NCBI RefSeq assembly: GCF_037975245.1
Contig: NC_092576.1
Coordinates: 28,573,111-28,637,110, forward strand
Reading direction: 5' to 3'
Length of the DNA stretch: 64,000 nucleotides
From: Apostichopus japonicus
Taxonomy: Eukaryota > Echinodermata > Holothuroidea > Aspidochirotida > Stichopodidae
Shown here: piece by piece, positions 48,360 through 59,958 of the stretch
How the letters are laid out: every line of letters begins with the position of its first letter
How positions within the stretch are numbered: position 1 is the stretch's first letter
The notes under the pieces: generated by a model
Databases searched by the model: none
What the model was told of the DNA's origin: nothing
What the model saw: the letters and a program-made list of their open reading frames with translations, nothing else
Program-made: the position numbers and the translations under genes

Positions 48360-48665
48360 GTCAAATGTTCTTGGAATTTCCCCTGGTTCTTCTATCATTT
48401 ACAAACTCCACATGGTTTTCTATACTGATGGGTAACTTTCCTTGTGTAATATTATAAAATGTTATGAGATCCTGACGAATATGACGTTGCTCTATCTTGA
48501 TCAGGCCCAATATTGTAATTCTCTCCTCATAGGATTTGACCCTCATTCCTGATATTTTGTAATTCTACACTGAACACCTTCCAATAAACCAATGTCTTTC
48601 TTCAAGTATGGCTTCCATACAGGTATACAGTAGTCCAGGTGGGGCCTCACAGAAGACTTGTACAG
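48360..48665 (-). mobile_element. Non-LTR retrotransposon fragment, RT C-terminal part
   Basis: On the minus strand: YKSSVRPHLDYCIPVWKPYL, KKDIGLLEGVQCRITK, a frameshift, then MRVKSYEERITILGLIKIEQ and RQDLITFYNITQGK. This is the usual LY.s.vrPhLeYa..vW.P.l.kdi..le.vQrratk ... YeeRl..lgl..le.RR..gDli..yki pattern of CR1/Jockey-like elements. It sits inside the minisatellite of copy 2. Confidence 0.75.
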
Positions 48666-48744
48666 ATTCAATATCACTTTTCGATCACTTTATTGGCTTT
48701 TTGGTCGCTTCGGCGCATTGCCTGCTGAATTTTATCGAACGGTT

Positions 48745-48881
48745 GCGAGGTACAGCCCAGTTCGCAGGTTGGGAAATGCAGCCCAGTTCGCAGGTTGTGA
48801 GATACAGCCAAGTTCGCAGGTTGCGAGATACAGCACAGTTCGCAGGTTGCGAGATACAGCACAGTTCGCAGGTTGCGAGAA
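48745..48881 (+). repeat. 26-bp minisatellite, array 3
   Basis: Same unit as arrays 1 and 2. Its right flank (gcaagacatatgaatg) matches the right flank of array 1 (tcaagacatttgaatg at about 22379), so arrays 2 and 3 are probably one array split by an insertion. Just right, 48921-48932 reads gttacgccactg, a hAT-like terminal sequence without a visible partner. Confidence 0.85.
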
Positions 48882-49024
48882 ACAGAGGGAGCGGGAGGGA
48901 GGCAAGACATATGAATGAGGGTTACGCCACTGCTCGTATTCTATACGGAGCATGCGTACGTCCTAAAGATGCGGAAACAAACATAAGTGTGCACATGTTT
49001 GTAAACCCACTGATGCTGATCTGA

Positions 49025-49990
49025 CACATTCTCTCAAAGGTACCACACAATCTTAAGAAGAAATAAAAGATGAAGCTTTTCACTTGTTTCGGTTACTTGA
49101 TCATGAAATGTTTGTGAATTTTGAAAGGACTTTTACATTATAACGCATATTCGTCCCAACAACTCTCGAGGAAGAGTAAGGCTAACAATATGGTTGATCC
49201 TGTGTGTATGTCCTAACTTCTTGAATAAACGAAAGAGCAATTCATCTTGGTCTATGCATTACATCCGACAATCGTCTCATAGATATTGCACCTCCACTCT
49301 AGATATGTCTTACAACAAAATCCCGTGATGAACTCAACACAACTGGTCCTAGAATTAAACATGTAGCGTTGCAACAATTAAAAGTAGTGTTAAATGCCAT
49401 TTCCATAAGTAGGTTTTTTGGGAAGTGGTGGTGGTGGTGGGTGGGGATGGCCAATTGAAGTTGTATGCTGCTAAGACAACTAATTTTGTACATAATCACA
49501 AACAATATTTAGTAAATTTAATTGCCATGAAATCAAACGTTCATGGCATATCTTAGATGTTCATGTTCGTAGTGTGTGTATCGTAGTGAAGTTTCGATAT
49601 TCCCCACAACAGAGTACCGTACATCGTTCTAGTCAGCATAACCATACAAATTATATTTTTATTGCGGAATGTTGCCTTCTTAGAACAAAGAACGTGGTCA
49701 CGTGATCTTTGTTGCATATGCATAAGCGATTAGACAGCTACTAGATGTGTGACTTAATTTACGTAAAAGAAAATATCAGGTGAGTCCGATAAAATTTCTG
49801 AACCAATCAGCACAGTTTTCACATGAATGTAAAGCTTACAAAATATATAATCTAGAACCAATAATATTCGTAATGGCCAAGTAAGAGGGTTTGTAAGAGA
49901 AAAACGTGGAGGTTTGTTGGTTGAGGTGGTTGAGGGAATTCTCCATTGACAAACTATATTATATATAAACCGTTCCTAATGATTTATGTA
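49025..49990. other. Intergenic, nothing recognised
   Basis: AT-rich; a (GGT)n-like short tract lies near 49425-49445. No gene seen. Confidence 0.4.
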
Positions 49991-49995
49991 CTTTC

Positions 49996-50645
49996 ACAGA
50001 TTGGTTTGCAGCAAATAAGCTTCCCCTTAATATTGATAAACAAAGTATATTGTCTTCAATGCAAATAGTGTTATGGCTAACTGTGATATTGATGTCAATG
50101 GTAAACCACTGCAAAAGGTTGATTTTTTAAAATTCTTAGGTGTTCTTAAAGATTTCCAAGCTCACTTGGCGTGAGCACATTAGCCATATTTCCTCTCTTG
50201 TTGCAAAAGGCGTAGGCATCTTGTCAAAACTTAGAACGTTCCTAAGGTCTCTTTAGCAAACATACTTGACTTAATGTTGTATCATTTGGTCTGGCACAAG
50301 TAATCATTTGTTACGCAAGCTAACTATTTTACAGAAAAGAGCGATCAGACAAATTACTCTCTCTCACCCGAGGGATCACACAAACGTGTTATTTCAGTCT
50401 TTGAATTAACTGAAGCTTACTGATCAGGTCAGTCTCAATGTCCTCATTGTCATCCACGCTCACAATGCTAGGCAAGCTGATTACCTACACCCAAGACAAT
50501 GTCACAACAATTTCTCTAAAAATAGCTTACATCATCGGGCCATCGCACTTTGGAATCCCCTACCTTTCACTTAAAGGCGAAGCCTTCTTTAGTTGCTTTT
50601 AGAAAAAGCTTACAAAAGCACTTCATCAACATGTACTGGAACTGC
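49996..50645 (+). mobile_element. Non-LTR retrotransposon fragment, RT C-terminal part
   Basis: Plus-strand frames read DWFAANKLPLNIDKQSIL, then after shifts KFLGVLKDFQ and TWREHISHISSLVAKGVGIL-like text, and at the end HRAIALWNPLPF...LVAFRKSLQKHFINMY. This is the NKL.lN..Kt ... fLGv ... W..HI..i ... alWN.LP...r...s...Fk..lk motif order of CR1/L2-type LINEs. Several frameshifts and stops: dead. Confidence 0.7.
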
Positions 50646-50780
50646 GAAATGAAACTGGGGGAGGGGAGAGGAAGGGGTAGTTTTGTTTGTTTTGTTCTTT
50701 GGTTCTCTTTTCTTATTATAAAGTTCTGTATTTTTTCAGGGAATGTCACTATACCCGACAAGCCTTATAAGGTGTTTTAG

Positions 50781-52645
50781 TACACTTCCTTTCACAAGTT
50801 TTGTTTCTTATCTCCTTCTTGCCATATGTCATATTTATGTTGTGATAGAAAAAAAAGTAAATAAATAAATTAAATGAAAAATACATATTTTTTTCAAATA
50901 CTCAGTCCAACAACGAAACTTAAAGGCATTGAAGACTTGCCCCAAACCGCGTACGGCCATCTGCAAAAGTTAACGTTCTGTTGCTTGCAAGTGACGTTTG
51001 TTCGTGTCGCTACAAAATGCAGACAGTAATGAAATGTGATACCTTGTTATCTTTAGCTGGACCTGAGATGTCCATCGCTGTATCGTTCATACACTGTGCT
51101 GTGGGTATTGACCGCAGCTGTATGCACTGACTGTGCACTAGTGTCTAATTACCGACGGTAGCAAGCTGTGCGTGTATTATCAGGGATCGATGGTGGTGTT
51201 ACACCTCATTCGAAATTAGGTCAGATTACCGGCATTAGACGTTTCTTTTTGCGCGAGTCTTCACATACTTTAATGAAAGTTGGAGTAGCTCAGCGTTGCT
51301 CTTTCCATTAAGAGAAGCTGTACACCCCAAAGTAAAGCAATCGCTATATTGCAGGGGCAAGTCGAGTACCACGGAATTCACACATTGAATCACGTACTGA
51401 AATGCCCGCCTGATAGTACGGAATAGCAAATGCAACGTTTCCATATGGGGAGTTGACATAAAAAATAGTTTCCCGAAACCGGTTGATTTTGAGATATCAA
51501 AATGTGTACATTCTGCTTGAACGCAGAGTCATAAATTTTCTTCTGTTTGATATTAGCAGTCGTATATGTTTATGACACGGATCAATTTTATCATAACTGA
51601 AGCACTTTGTTAATACAACGTTACAAAGCGTAAAGTAAAGCGGGGATAGAGTGTTAAGTACACACCATATATTTGTCACTGCCCTTTGCCTCTGCGAGGT
51701 GATAACATGTTGAATTTAAAAATAAAAGTAAACAGTTTCGTTTCTGGTGTGCAAAGAAGGCATAATATAACGATATACACCTAAGCATTGTGTGTGATTG
51801 GAACGCTGTATAACCAGCTTGATAACTGGACAAATATCGGTTGTTTCGTAAACGTGTCGAAGAAGCATTCGACGACAAGTACCGCTTAGCTTCTTAGGAC
51901 ACCTAACACAGTTGCATGGTGAGCAGTGGTGACATTGGCACGTCAAGCAAAAGTATTGTCCAAGGTAATGTAAACAACGTAGAATATAATGCAGTGCAAT
52001 AAGTGAAACGTTCTACGTATTTACACTACACCCTCCTATACTATACTGTTACCTGGAATTATTTTAACATATTTATGTAATAGTAACTTAAACTCCAATA
52101 TTTTATATCCTAGCTTAAATGTATCATAAAGTATTTGAATAACATTATATAGAGTAAACATAAAAAGTAGATATAAGTAAGGCCAACTTACTTTACACAT
52201 AGAGTAAACATGTTATCTTTTCATTAATCATTCTTTCTTAACCACCAGATTTCTTTACTTATGAATTCTTTCATTACTTAATATTTGTCATGATATTAAG
52301 AGCAAGTTTCGAAACTGTATTTGCAATGTGGTCTCATGCAAGTGAAATCTTTAGTGTTTATTTTTTAAATGATTATCTCCTTCAATCTCTCTGGGAATAA
52401 GTATCAAATCACGAATGTTTTACCTCTGTAAATCAAAGAGTTGCATTGAAACGCTTCATCGTTTCTTTTGCGTTCTATTCCGTTTTACATAGAGTCGTTA
52501 ATGCAGTAACATATGTTCTACATAACGCCAGATGTGCCACTTTATCAGCAATACGATTATTTGGACCACAAGAAACGAGGCGTAGGAGAGTTCCCAAAAG
52601 AGATTAGAACTGACGCCCAACAATGAACATAGACTATTTTCCAAT
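50781..52645. other. Intergenic, upstream of the TRIM-like gene at 52646
   Basis: No firm exon. On the minus strand near 51716-51970 one frame encodes a Cys-rich stretch, GQYFCLTCQCHHCSPCNCVR, with later Cys and His. It has no start or splice support and is described under findings. Confidence 0.35.
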
Positions 52646-53575
52646 ATGGAAAAACAGTCATCTGAACCAGTCGAACAGAGAATGACTCCGGGGGCTACGC
52701 ATTCTGTGCAAAATAAAGGAAAACCTGTTAATACAAACAAACTGATTGGCAGTGTCATGATCCTGCCGAATCAGCTGATCCATATTTACGACGAAAGGAT
52801 CGAGAATGGATGTGTTCGGCTTGTTTGTAAGGACCCTCAAGACGTAAATGGAATGATTTGGCAATACCTGGTGCGAACCTACGATAAAACGGCTCCCGTG
52901 GTCATGTCAAATGTGACCATACGAGACAGGGAGACCAACGTTGCAGCTTTTGCCGTTGGAAAGAGAGTTTTCTTGGTGAGGTTCCATTTTCTGGGTCAAA
53001 TTTATGACTCCGTTGAGTCAATTTCCTCCTTGAAGGTCGACGACGTTATTACAGGTTCTTGGATTTCTTGTATCAATGCGCATTACTCTTCCGGCAGCAA
53101 GTTAAAATTTGACCTGTTGATTTCTATCGGCGTTCAGAATGAAATAAGAGGTTGCAAGCTAACGGGAGAAGTGGTCAAGGAAATCAAACCGCGGGAGGAC
53201 CTATCACTCGTTACGTCCATTGCATCGTCCGGCAATGTCATTGCCATTATCCACCGCGAATTCGATCACGTCATATTGTTGACATCCGATATCACCACCA
53301 AAGCATGTGGATCGCTCATACCTGTTAAACGTATGTCCCGTCAACGACCTGTTTCAGTGATTTGGACCGGATCGATGTGGATGGTTCTATGGGTTGGTCG
53401 AGAAAGATCAAAAGTTTGGATGATTTCTACGTACAAACAGACAGGGGAACTTCTTAAAGTAACCGTATCTTCTTCTCAAATCAGTGACGGCGACGAGCCA
53501 ATAAGTCTTGCACGATTCGGCAACACTGGCTTTGTCAGCTTCAAAAACCAACCAATCAAATTGTTTCAGTTTTAG
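52646..53575 (+). CDS. TRIM-like C-terminal domain protein lacking B-box
   Basis: A 309-residue single open frame starting at a well-placed ATG (A at -3, G at +4) and ending TAG. From about residue 30 it parallels the C-terminal half of the B-box protein at 58469-59958: HIYDERIENGCVRLVCKDP against RVFDERKSYGRIRFICTDS, and a shared end, SFKNQPIKLFQF against CFSNDDVVNFNLP. The repeated hydrophobic-strand pattern suggests a beta-propeller-like or other all-beta substrate domain; this is inference. No RING, B-box or coiled coil precedes it. It may be a full short gene, or an upstream exon was missed in 50.8-52.6 kb. No signal peptide or membrane segment. An AATAAA signal lies at about 53936. Confidence 0.72.
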   Translation: MEKQSSEPVEQRMTPGATHSVQNKGKPVNTNKLIGSVMILPNQLIHIYDERIENGCVRLVCKDPQDVNGMIWQYLVRTYDKTAPVVMSNVTIRDRETNVAAFAVGKRVFLVRFHFLGQIYDSVESISSLKVDDVITGSWISCINAHYSSGSKLKFDLLISIGVQNEIRGCKLTGEVVKEIKPREDLSLVTSIASSGNVIAIIHREFDHVILLTSDITTKACGSLIPVKRMSRQRPVSVIWTGSMWMVLWVGRERSKVWMISTYKQTGELLKVTVSSSQISDGDEPISLARFGNTGFVSFKNQPIKLFQF

Positions 53576-54124
53576 AGATCTATGTGAAAAGTTGGGCAGT
53601 GATGTGTTTTTAAGTGTCACTTAAATGATTCGGTATTTAAATTTGTTGGTATGACAACGTCCGAAGAAGAACAACTGTGATACAACGTTCGATTTCAATA
53701 TGCAAATCGTACATCTGCTGGACTGAAAATGATACACGTCTATATATGCCAATGACTTCCAAATATGTAGGATTGTATTTTAGTTTTACCATGAGCATAG
53801 AAGATCAAGGTAAACGGCCCGGGTTATACTGATTTGAACTCACGTGTGCATGTTAAAAGCGAAATCTTACGGACGATTAAGAAGAAGCATATTAATAAAC
53901 ATTTCCTTGAACGAGAATTATTTTTTCTTCTTGTAATAAAACATTTAAAATATAAAAAAGCAGAACATAAATACACATACTCATATACCAACGACAGTAA
54001 TATTCCAACGTTATTATAAATGTGAATTAATTGGGTAATTAATCATCTTTTGGGGGGCTTATATTGGGGGTTTTGCGATCCATAATCCTTGGCATTGGTT
54101 CTAACTCGAAACGATCATCGTTTT
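53576..54124. other. 3' flank of the TRIM-like gene
   Basis: Probable 3' UTR and intergenic DNA; no gene seen. Confidence 0.4.
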
Positions 54125-54244
54125 ACTATACTATTATTATCACTTCTGTCTTCAGTGTAACATCATAATTAGTAATAATATCATATTATACTATTATTAT
54201 CACTTCTGTCTTTAGTGTAACATCATAATTAGTAATAATATCAT
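54125..54244. repeat. 60-bp unit in tandem, two copies
   Basis: tactattattatcacttctg... repeated with one base change (cttcag / ctttag). Confidence 0.93.
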
Positions 54245-54920
54245 AAATATGATGAGATGTAATGCAAAGTAGTTATATCAAAACTATGATGAGATGGAAT
54301 GTGACTCAAAACAATAAATAAAATTGAAGTATTTAAATTTACTTTCATACAAACAATTTATAATGAGTTCACAATCACAAACTATGCAAGTAAGATGTTT
54401 TTTTACAGATTATAGTTATGGGGTGATTTAATCTCCTTACCTTAACTGAATAGTATCCAATGCTTAAACTGGTCTCAACTTAACGCACTGTGCAAGGAAA
54501 GCGAAATAAAGTGTAACCAATAAAAGAGGTGTGTGAAGATGCCTTCTTCGATATTGTTGGATTTGGGAGGAGGGGGGGGGGGACTTTGAAACAAATTTAC
54601 ATTGCGACTTGTTAAACTCTCTTAGCTACTATTTAATCTGTAACATTGATACACAACGAGTCATAACGTACTGACATTCACCAAAATGATTGAAATATGT
54701 AATGTGATTAGTGTAACCACCCCACCCCCATCCCAGAAGTAAAATGACAATGTAAAGTAACACAAGCCATACCTGCCGGATATGAACAATCGTGAGCGCC
54801 AAATTTAGCTTTCTATTTGGTTATTGACATCACGAGTAAACGAGTGCTTGTTCCTTGCCGTAATAACAGTATGACCAGGCATTCAATACTGTTCTGTGTC
54901 CATATCAAGCTGTACACGTA
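54245..54920. other. Intergenic, nothing recognised
   Basis: AT-rich with a G homopolymer near 54570. No gene seen. Confidence 0.4.
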
Positions 54921-54923
54921 TAC

Positions 54924-55325
54924 ATGGAGGCGTTGTTGTCAAGCGGTTAAGGAAACGAACTGGTGAAATAAGGATTACAGGTTCGAGCTCTGGCCAGATC
55001 ATTGTGTTGTGTCCTTGGGCATGGCACTTTATCTCCAGTGCCTCTCTTCACCCAGGTGTATAAATGGGGACTTGCGAAATAACTTGTAAATATAGTTGCG
55101 TGCGCCGGTTTGTGACTGCACCCTATGGGAAGTCCCCCGGGAGACACGTGGTTGTGGTGCACTGTGGTGCCCCAGGATAGTTTGATTAAATTGCGCACAC
55201 TTGTGTGTAGGTGTGACAAGTAACCAATGACCAAGGCTAAGTTGTACATGCTATGGTACATAAGCGCCTTTGAACAATTTCTGTTGAATTTGGCGCTATA
55301 TAAATGTCTTCTGACTGATTCATTG
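54924..55325 (+). mobile_element. tRNA-derived SINE with LINE-like 3' tail
   Basis: The head has a pol III A box (tgtcaagcggttaagg) and B box (ggttcgagctc). The body has ttgtgtccttgggcatggca and a cacccaggtgtataaatggg block typical of widespread invertebrate/fish SINEs. The tail ends ttggcgctatataaatgtc, as does the LINE tail at about 62500 (agcgctatataaatgc), so it probably borrows that LINE's machinery. Confidence 0.75.
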
Positions 55326-56060
55326 ACATGCATACGATATAAGTAAATAAAGAATTTAGTTGTATTTCTACTACATAACAATAATCATAATCATCAAGCT
55401 TATTGAAGGAGTAAAACCTGGAAAGACCCCAAGTCGTGACGGTATTCCTGTTAAGTTCATTACAATTCCGTTTCCCATGTATTGGTCTATGAATTGGTCC
55501 ACGGTTGCTTTTTATCTTAGATTTATCGTAATGTTCTGAAAGTAGCAAAAGTTGTTCCATTTATTCAAAAAGGCTGAGACAAGTTTACTTCCTTTGATTA
55601 TAAAGATTCTTGATAGTGCCATAGAGAAAAGGTTGTGTACTTTTTGAAAACACAAATGATATTTAATTTAAATAATATTCATAGCAATTTTTAAATTAAC
55701 TTTTACAAATTTTTTATTTACTATAAATATCATTTATTTATTCTCAACTTTCTTATGCAATTGAAATTTATGGTACAGCATGTACTCCTTCCTAAATCCT
55801 CTTCACATTTTACAAAATGTATTGTTGAAACTAATTTCAATGAGACCTAAAAGGTTTTCAATTTTTCCATTTTTCCCGCCATAAAACTGTACATGGTAAA
55901 TCACAGCTTAATAAATATTTGTTTAAACATCTGACACAAACGTCTTTCCACATTTAAACAAATAATTGTCTGCAAGCTTTTCAAAAGAGTAAAAATAATA
56001 TGCTAATTCATAATTCGACAGTATAGCAATACCAATACCTGTTATATAGATATATGATGT
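55326..56060. other. Intergenic, nothing recognised
   Basis: AT-rich. A possible tiny LINE scrap lies near 55400-55570. No gene seen. Confidence 0.35.
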
Positions 56061-56064
56061 GTAT

Positions 56065-56430
56065 ATACTTATTTTTTTTCTCTTCTTTTCGCACCAACTT
56101 GTCGCCAGCTTTGTTAAACAACATTATTTTACGATTGTGTTATCGTGAATGAAGTGAACCTATTTTTTCTCTTTTTTTTGCACTAACTGGTCGCTAACTT
56201 TGTTAAACAGCATTCTTTTTTGTAGTGTGTTATCGTGAATGAAGGGAACCTATTTTTTCTATTCTTCTCTCACCAACGCACCAACTAGTCACTAGCTTTG
56301 TTAAACAGCATTCTTTTTTTCTAGTGTGTTATCGTGAATGAAGTGAACCTATTTTTCTTCTCTTTTCTTCGCACCAACTGGTCACTTGCTGTGTTAAACA
56401 GAATTATTTTTCCTAGTGTCCACCATATGC
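56065..56430. repeat. Minisatellite, four copies of a 90-100 bp unit
   Basis: Each unit has a pyrimidine run, gcaccaactggtcgctagct-like text, tttgttaaacagcatt and gtgttatcgtgaatgaagtg. Units start near 56065, 56158, 56249 and 56347. Confidence 0.88.
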
Positions 56431-57698
56431 AATCATTCATCAGTTTTATTAATTATTATTTGTACTTCAGGTTTGAGTACCATATCAAAAACGCAATGAG
56501 AACTTGAACTTGTGGACCGATATGAACGCATTTGTTATCGGTGACATGATTTCAGTGAATGATTGCATTGGGTTTGATAGGTTTCAACTCTTGAAAAAAG
56601 TCTTTCCTTATATGGTAACGCTATACGTCTAAGGAAGATCCCGAAATACTACGATTTTAACTTGAAACCCCATTGCTACAACACACCAACATATCAGAAC
56701 AGGAACATACAGCGTTGCAATCAGATTGCGTTATATAGTGTACGAAGACAACCAAAGCTCTTGGTGGTGGCAAAGGATTACCAAAATCTTTTTAGACTGT
56801 ACAGATAGTTTAGATGTCATTTCCAGGTGACTGGCTCAGAGATGGAAAAAAGGATTTCAAGATCAATCCACTACATGAGTTGTAAGAGGTGAGTGATCAT
56901 TTTCACCAACAGTTATATGGTCTATTTTGGACACAGAGCGTTTATAATATTGACTGTCGCGTGATCCTATAAACAGAGTGTAATCCAAAGATTCACAATG
57001 TTGCATTCAACATTCTGTCCCACTAGAGGTTAAGTTGCAACAATTACAGGGTTCGGTTATATCAAAAATAGTTAAGTAAAAACTGTCTTCGATTTTATTC
57101 AACAATATTTGTGCATACTATTACTTTATGTACAAACTCCCATAGCGTTCCATGCAAAACAGTAGCAATACAAGTATCCAGGCACACATGGAAGCATTGT
57201 TTAGGGAGTTTTTTGGGGGTTCACGAAGTATTCGATAGGTACATTTCCGTTTTACGTGTGACTCACATTGAAATAAACTGCTAAATCCCTTTGGAAACAG
57301 CCTATTGCGCTACAACATCACGTTGATTGCCCAATAATTTGCTAGAACCAAACTTCCCCTTTCTGAAATCTACACGATATATTTGCAAATCATGCAGTAT
57401 GCAATCATGGGTCCGTGCCTAGTCACCTGTGGGAGAGGCAGGACGACGGGGGGGGGGGGGGCGTGCAATCCAGGAATGATAAAAACAGTTCCCGAGGACT
57501 ACCCTCTTTTTTGTTGCCCCATAAGCCTTCGGAAGCGCTCTCGTTGGTTCACTACAGTCGGTCTCAACTAGGTCAGTCGTCGCACATGTAGCCAATCAGA
57601 ATCGACATCGGTCTCTACATCTTGTATAATGATTATTTTCTTGAAAATATGGGAACTGTATTCATACTCTAGTTAATTAATATTCATTTTCCGTACAG
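56431..57698. other. Upstream of the B-box gene
   Basis: No coding exon recognised. The AG acceptor at 57697-57698 before the ATG exon implies a 5' UTR exon somewhere in this stretch. Confidence 0.4.
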
Positions 57699-57994
57699 AA
57701 AATGGCCACGTCATATATTTATAATGAGCTTCAAAACATTTATGAGTATATTCAGTCTCTTATACAAAAGAACAAAGAACTTTCGACTGCAGATGTTTAG
57801 CAATTGGTTCGGAGTATCAAAAGATTTACTGTTCAACACAAGAATGAGGTAAAGACTGGATACGACATGATTAAGGAACCGGAAAAAACAAACCATGAAA
57901 CTGTTGATCGATTTGTTAAAAGACCATAACTGGACAATACCTGCTAATCTGTTGATCGCCTATCGAGATAACTATTCGACATCAACGAAAGCAG
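57699..57994 (+). pseudogene. B-box gene exon 1: N-terminal helical domain, broken
   Basis: Acceptor CCGTACAG, ATG at 57702, donor GCAG|GTAACC in phase 1, which is what the B-box exon needs. The frame opens MATSYIYNELQNIYEYIQSL, hits TAG at 57798-57800, stays readable (QLVRSIKRFTVQHKNEVKTG), then needs a one-base shift near 57890 to continue KLLIDLLKDHNWTIPANLL into the donor. The helical pattern with D.L...L....W...A resembles a death-fold domain (CARD/DED/death type), but the family is uncertain. Two breaks make a normal product from this exon unlikely in this allele. Confidence 0.55.
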
Positions 57995-58468
57995 GTAACC
58001 AGACATTAATTTATTTTTGTTTCTTATTCTTTGATAAAATGTTTGTATCTTTTCGTGTAAACACATGAAATAAATTTAAAAAAATGCTTGCATGTAAAAC
58101 AAACACAAGATTGTTTTACCATGATATCCCACAAGGCACTCAATATGCAATTCACTTGCATAATAAAAGTAAAGCAATCTTTTACAATACTAGTTTCCTT
58201 TCGGGATAGTTGTACCCTGTTATACGGTATATTTAATAACGTTTTGGAAGGCACATCTTTAGTTCAATCCTTGCTCGGGAACAACCAACTTTTTGGTGTT
58301 ATCCCAGTTCGGTATTTTAGTGAACGTATCCTGCAGTCTGTTCCAGTAGTTGTTTGGTTTATCGATGGTTACTTTCATACTATCGTCTGCAGTCATATTT
58401 TAAAATCTTTAGTCATCCATGGAAATATGAAATGACTTGCGATTCATACATTGATTTCTGTTCGACAG

Positions 58469-59958
58469 ATGGTCCATGTGACTTCACAGAAGTATGTAAA
58501 AGACATGAAGCATTTCGCATCGATTATTTCTGTACAATTTGTGCTGAATGCATATGTCTAAGATGTCTTGTGGACGCTCACATTGAACATGATGTCATCA
58601 AATGTTCCAAATACGCGAGTCACGCAAAAGAATTGCGAAAACAAATCGACGACATCGCGGCCAAAAACGATAGGTGTAAAGACATGGACAACTATTACAA
58701 TACTCTACAGGAGAAAGTAGTCCAAAGTTACAACAAGATATGTGGGAAGATAACGGACGATCTGTTGGCGAAATTAAGGGTGATAGACCAACATCGGTTG
58801 GCAGAGAAAGTCAAAATGGATCGCACCAGCAACGTTTTGAAAGGCAAGGCAGTCGATCTCAAGGAAAACCTTGATTCGATGTATGTTTCTGCGGGAAAAA
58901 ACAATGAAGTATGGAATAATTTGAACAGTTTAAAACAAAGAATAAACAGTTTGGAGAAATCGACCAAAGAATCCACAGTTTCTGCAGAATACAAGAAGGT
59001 ATTATTTATTTCGGCATCGGAAGCATCATCTTTCACCATTGGTAGAATGATAAAAGGTTCGACTGTGGGTGCTAACTGGATACGACAAGCTCCAGACCAA
59101 TTTGTTCGTGTATTCGACGAACGAAAAAGTTATGGCCGTATCCGCTTCATTTGTACCGATTCCAAACAGTTGGACACATTTTTTGGGGACTTTCCAATAA
59201 TGGACAGTTCCTCAACAAAGCTGGTCATGTCGCACAGCTGCATACCTATTAACGGACACAAATATATGTTATTGGCGTGGAAGAAGATAATCATGATTGA
59301 GTTGATAATGAGCAAAATCAACGGTGCTGGACAACCTCACGAAGAAGTCAAATCGCACAAAATCATCGATATTGAATGTCCACGAGATGATTCACACATC
59401 ATAGGAATTAATGCCCACCGACCATACGATGAAGATTGCAGTGAATACCTGGTTGCGTTTAGTAACTGCCTCATGCTATATGAGTACAACATTGATGAAA
59501 TTAAGCCCCGTCGCATTATAGACTGTGGTAGTGAGCTTGGCAAACGTGTAAGCGGCTTTTTTGACATTGCCTACAGAGAAGCACTTTATATAGTGATCGA
59601 GTCTCCAACCCAAACAGTGACGCTGCTAAAAAGTGATGAAGCCAGTAGAATTGTTCCTCCAAAACCGATTCGTTTGACGGAAGTGAAGAATTTAATTCAT
59701 CCCAAAGGTATGCAGCCCCTTATTGTGTACCCGAGCTGTAAGAAGTGGTTGCTATTATGGCAAACCATCTCTGCAACAGACCAACCTATCTCTCTCAACG
59801 TCGGTACGTTCGATATGGATAAAGAAGGAAGTTTCACTTCGTGTTGGGAAGGGCAGTGTCCTAATAGTGTTGTACCTGTTGGAGTATGCCGATATCAAGA
59901 ACAGGCGCTTATTTGCTTTTCTAACGATGACGTAGTCAACTTCAATCTTCCGCCGTAA
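58469..59958 (+). CDS. B-box/coiled-coil TRIM-like protein, main exon
   Basis: About 495 codons, stop TAA at 59956. Acceptor GTTCGACAG, phase 1 in. First comes a B-box type 2 zinc finger, VCKRHEAFRIDYFCTIC, then ECICLRCLVDAHIEHD (C-x2-H-x9-C-x2-C-x4-C-x2-C-x4-H-x2-H). A long coiled coil follows (about 58620-59000: AKELRKQIDDIAAKNDR and QEKVVQSYNKI). The C-terminal half is all-beta in character and matches the 52646-53575 protein. There is no RING, so it is unlikely to be a ubiquitin ligase on its own. The open frame also runs upstream through the intron to a Met at 58432 (MTCDSYIDF), a possible alternative start if the broken exon 1 is skipped. Probably cytosolic, with innate-immune-type scaffolding as in other TRIM proteins; the role is inference. 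Confidence 0.78.

Larger units (their letters stand above)
44310..48930. repeat. Segmental duplication, copy 2
   Basis: Downstream part of gene C and its flank, matching 18709-22400 in the same order. Shared landmarks: tttctaatagtatgctag, ggaataccaatgagtgaacg, gataattcttncattagagc, catgtcagtgaagtgaattt, and the 26-bp minisatellite. It contains two private insertions, about 46250-47708 and about 48150-48740. Confidence 0.82.

Noticed and set aside
48674-48953. Overlapping open frames with repeated LRTVLYLATCEL-like text
   Set aside because: They are translations of the 26-bp minisatellite and not a repeat protein.
53900-56430. CRISPR-like array of repeats
   Set aside because: The repeats are directly adjacent minisatellite units without unique spacers, in a eukaryotic context.
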